Below, one piece after another: positions 61,947 through 64,000 of a stretch of DNA of 64,000 bases (the stretch's first letter is position 1; the number at the start of each line of letters is the position of its first letter). Origin of the DNA: Paenibacillus prosopidis. Lineage in GTDB: Bacteria; Bacillota; Bacilli; Paenibacillales; Paenibacillaceae. The position numbers and the translations under genes are program-made. The DNA lies in contig NZ_QPJD01000014.1 of assembly GCF_003337375.1 (NCBI RefSeq), forward strand, positions 62,001 through 126,000, in the 5' to 3' direction. The notes below the pieces were generated by a model that was not told the origin of the DNA, made no database searches, and was given only the letters and a program-made list of their open reading frames with translations.

Positions 61947-63542
61947 ATGATGAGTTTGGTCAAAAAAATGCCAAAGGTACTGGTCATCATTGTTCTGGTT
62001 TTTGCTGCGGCAGCATGCTCAAGTTCACCGAACACAGCGACAGAAAATCAGACAGAAACATCAAACCAGTCAACGAACGCGGATCAATCAACCGTTACCG
62101 TTCAGGCTTCCTGGATGTACGAATGGTGGAAACCGAAAGAGTGGGGCAACGATCCGGTAACGAAAGTATTGACGGAGAAAACCGGAGTCCAATTCAAATT
62201 TAACGGCATATCCGGCGACGGAAACGAAAAAGCAAGCGTTATGCTGCTGGCGAAGGATTATCCTGAAGTGATGTGGATGGATAGAGGGCCGGTGTTGGAC
62301 AAGTATATAGCTGCCGGCGCCTTATATTCGATTGATGAGCTTGCGGAGAAATATAATTTCCCGGATATAACGAGCAATTACATTCCGGAGAGCGCTATCA
62401 ACGCGTTGAAGAAGCCTGACGGTCACTTCTACGGCATACCAAACTGGTTTAACGAAGCGGGCGAGTTTGCCGTCGGCGGCGCATTCAACATCAGAGCAGA
62501 TCTATACAGCCAGCTGGGCTCCCCTGAAATAAAGACGATTGATGATTTGACGAATTTCTTGAGAAAAGTGAAAGAAAGCAATTTGAAGTATGATGGAAAA
62601 GCGATGTATCCAATTGGATTCCAAGGCATTACGGGAAATGTTGAGCGCCTCGCCAATCTTTGGGGAAGCCAAAATGCAAGCGGCCGCTATTATGATGCAA
62701 ATGAAGATACTGTGAAGCATTACCTCAGGAATGAAACGACGTTAAGCGCATTGAAATGGTTAAATATGCTGTATAAGGAAAAATTGCTCGATCCGGAAAA
62801 CTTTACTTATAAATCCGAGCAATTTGATGAAGCGGCCGCAAAGGGCAAATTCGCCATTATTTTAGCGAATTTCTGGGATTTATGGAAAGCAAGCGAGGTC
62901 TTGAAGCTGTCCAATCCTGATTCCTATTACAAGGTCATTCCTCATCCAGCCGGTACTGCCGGTGTGCAGCCTAATGGTGACGGTTACAATACAGCGGGTT
63001 GGAACGTAGCTGTTATTACGAAAAATGCGAAAAATCCTGAAAAAATTATGGAATTTTTCAATTATTATTTGAGTCCGGAAGGTCAAATCCTGTCCTTCTA
63101 CGGCATTGAAGGGGAAACATGGGAGAATGTTGGCGGCAAGCCGATGTTGAAGCCTGGCGTATATGAAGAAATCGTAAAGGATGCGGAAGGCTTCGGCAAG
63201 AAAACCGGCGTCCGGTACTTGGATTTGAATCAATACCAAAAATACAACTGGGAGCGCGATGCCGAGTCCGAGGATCGTAAAGCGGACCGGGCAATCATTG
63301 AATCGGTTAATTTTGACGCTACGCAATTAAGTATTTTGACGCTGGATGGGGAATCGAAAGAAGGAATCGCCTATGCGAATATTTCTGCGAGCCTTGAAAC
63401 GGAACTGACTCAGATTATTATGGCAGCAAGTGGGGACGAAGTCGCTGCCAAGTATGATGACCTCATTAAAAGGCTGGACAAACAAGGGCTGAAGTCCATT
63501 GAGGATGCCTGGACCGTCCTATACAAAGAGAAAAATAAATAA
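61947..63542 (+). CDS. Carbohydrate ABC substrate-binding lipoprotein, LplA-type
   Basis: 531 residues from ATG 61947, with GCGGGGTG upstream. Lipoprotein signal ends VFAAAACSS. The long family 1 binding fold contains ASWMYEWWKPKEWGNDPVTK, EVMWMDRGPVLDKYIAAGAL and PNWFNEAGEFAVGGAFNIR. Length (over 500) is typical of LplA/YtcQ proteins that bind oligosaccharides. The ligand is unknown; pectin- or arabinan-derived oligomers fit the secreted enzymes in this window but are not shown. Confidence 0.92.
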   Translation: MMSLVKKMPKVLVIIVLVFAAAACSSSPNTATENQTETSNQSTNADQSTVTVQASWMYEWWKPKEWGNDPVTKVLTEKTGVQFKFNGISGDGNEKASVMLLAKDYPEVMWMDRGPVLDKYIAAGALYSIDELAEKYNFPDITSNYIPESAINALKKPDGHFYGIPNWFNEAGEFAVGGAFNIRADLYSQLGSPEIKTIDDLTNFLRKVKESNLKYDGKAMYPIGFQGITGNVERLANLWGSQNASGRYYDANEDTVKHYLRNETTLSALKWLNMLYKEKLLDPENFTYKSEQFDEAAAKGKFAIILANFWDLWKASEVLKLSNPDSYYKVIPHPAGTAGVQPNGDGYNTAGWNVAVITKNAKNPEKIMEFFNYYLSPEGQILSFYGIEGETWENVGGKPMLKPGVYEEIVKDAEGFGKKTGVRYLDLNQYQKYNWERDAESEDRKADRAIIESVNFDATQLSILTLDGESKEGIAYANISASLETELTQIIMAASGDEVAAKYDDLIKRLDKQGLKSIEDAWTVLYKEKNK

Positions 63543-63552
63543 ATCATTGTGA

Positions 63553-63593
63553 AAACAAGTCTGTCTGGATGAAAGCGCCGGGCAGATTTGTTT
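63553..63593 (+). terminator. Terminator-like hairpin after the sugar-binding protein gene
   Basis: AAACAAGTCTGTC pairs with GGCAGATTTGTTT (two non-Watson-Crick positions); the 3' T run is short. Confidence 0.6.
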
Positions 63594-63764
63594 ACATTTA
63601 AATATAAGAATTTATAAGTTTCACATTAATAATTTGGCTTATATTTCACCGCGAAACGAGCTTTTGCCGCCAAAGGTCGGCACAGAACCGAGCTGTTTAT
63701 TCACACAGCTAGCGGTTCGTGCGTAGCGATAGCCGTTTACGCTTGCCGGGAAGGATGTGCGGCT

Positions 63765-64000
63765 CTGAGACGAAAATACTCCTTGCAAATGAAGATGGTC
63801 ACTGCCTTTTCGCTCGTTATCGCACCGCTCATCATTTTTTTGTATTACATAACGCTATACTCCATGGATGTGGTTCGGGTTCAAGTAGCGCAGTCCAATC
63901 AAAACCTGTTATCCACCTATGTACAACAAATGGATCAATCGATATCCAATATTACAAGTTACTTATATAAGCAAATTTTGAATGATACGGATCTTAAAAC
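63765..64000 (+). CDS. YesM-type sensor histidine kinase, 5' part only
   Basis: The frame runs off the right edge. It reads LRRKYSLQMKMVTAFSLVIA PLIIFLYYITLYSMD, then VQVAQSNQNLLSTYVQQMDQ, the N-terminal membrane helix and start of the extracellular sensor of YesM-like kinases that regulate adjacent sugar ABC operons. Possible starts are CTG 63765, TTG 63783 and ATG 63789; GGGAAGGATG at 63748-63757 favours the first, but CTG is rare. About 180 bases upstream (63594-63764) show nothing clear. Confidence 0.65.
   Translation, partial: MRRKYSLQMKMVTAFSLVIAPLIIFLYYITLYSMDVVRVQVAQSNQNLLSTYVQQMDQSISNITSYLYKQILNDTDLK

Noticed and set aside
63719..63970. 83-codon plus-strand frame at the right edge
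   Set aside because: A shifted frame of the YesM-type kinase, whose helix and sensor sequence are clear in the other frame.

Overview
The window looks like chromosomal DNA of an endospore-forming, aerobic, plant-matter-degrading Firmicute, most likely a Paenibacillus or close relative. The evidence is an alpha/beta-type small acid-soluble spore protein gene, strong AGGAGG-type ribosome sites with frequent TTG/GTG starts, secreted multidomain arabinan and pectin enzymes, a B. subtilis-like glnQHMP plus glnK-glnL set, and an Lpl-type carbohydrate ABC operon next to a YesM-like sensor kinase. The species call is inference. I saw no rRNA, tRNA, CRISPR array, phage or intact insertion sequence.

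Layout. 1-5 kb: a MocR-type regulator cut by the window edge, an MFS exporter, class II fructose-bisphosphate aldolase and a choline/aminoglycoside-kinase-like protein; the exporter and the kinase share a 20-bp operator. 5-7.7 kb: a MarR regulator with four copies of its probable operator, a Get3/ArsA-like ATPase, a small companion ORF and the SASP gene. 7.7-18.5 kb: aldo/keto reductase, VOC protein, two surface-glycan glycosyltransferases, an iron-type ABC operon, a GNAT protein and an MFS exporter, with two decayed genes (class 3 lipase, SDR). 18.8-29.6 kb: secreted GH43 arabinanase, peptidase T, an orphan FTP/PepSY protein, an ArsB/NhaD-type transporter with an attenuator-like leader, a Bax-inhibitor-1 protein, nitroreductase and a secreted pectate lyase. 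29.8-33.5 kb: a tightly spaced cassette of intradiol-dioxygenase lipoprotein, membrane-anchored RCC1 repeat protein and an MFS-cupin fusion. 33.5-34.9 kb: tandem small paralogous genes of unknown function and short dispersed repeats. 34.9-45 kb: rlmN and a glutamine island with two glutamine-type ABC transporters flanking GlnK-GlnL, ending in asparaginase. 45.2-51.3 kb: a c-di-GMP-I riboswitch with terminator controlling a 1963-residue repeat-rich secreted protein. 51.4-59.8 kb: nitrate/nitrite transporter with a leader hairpin, a GNAT-nitrilase fusion, a lipoprotein/histidine kinase/HD-GYP regulator operon, and a second ArsB/NhaD paralogue. 60-64 kb: Lpl-type sugar ABC operon and the start of its sensor kinase.

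How parts fit. The glutamine island couples uptake (glnQHMP and a second SBP-permease-ATPase set), sensing (GlnK-GlnL) and amide hydrolysis (asparaginase). The c-di-GMP riboswitch and the HD-GYP protein 3.5 kb downstream of the adhesin-like gene suggest surface-attachment control. Arabinanase, pectate lyase and the sugar ABC operon point to pectin/arabinan use.

The best candidates for something undescribed are the tandem small-protein family at 33.5-34.6 kb, the dioxygenase/RCC1/MFS-cupin cassette, and the leader attenuators ahead of the ArsB/NhaD and nitrate transporter genes.
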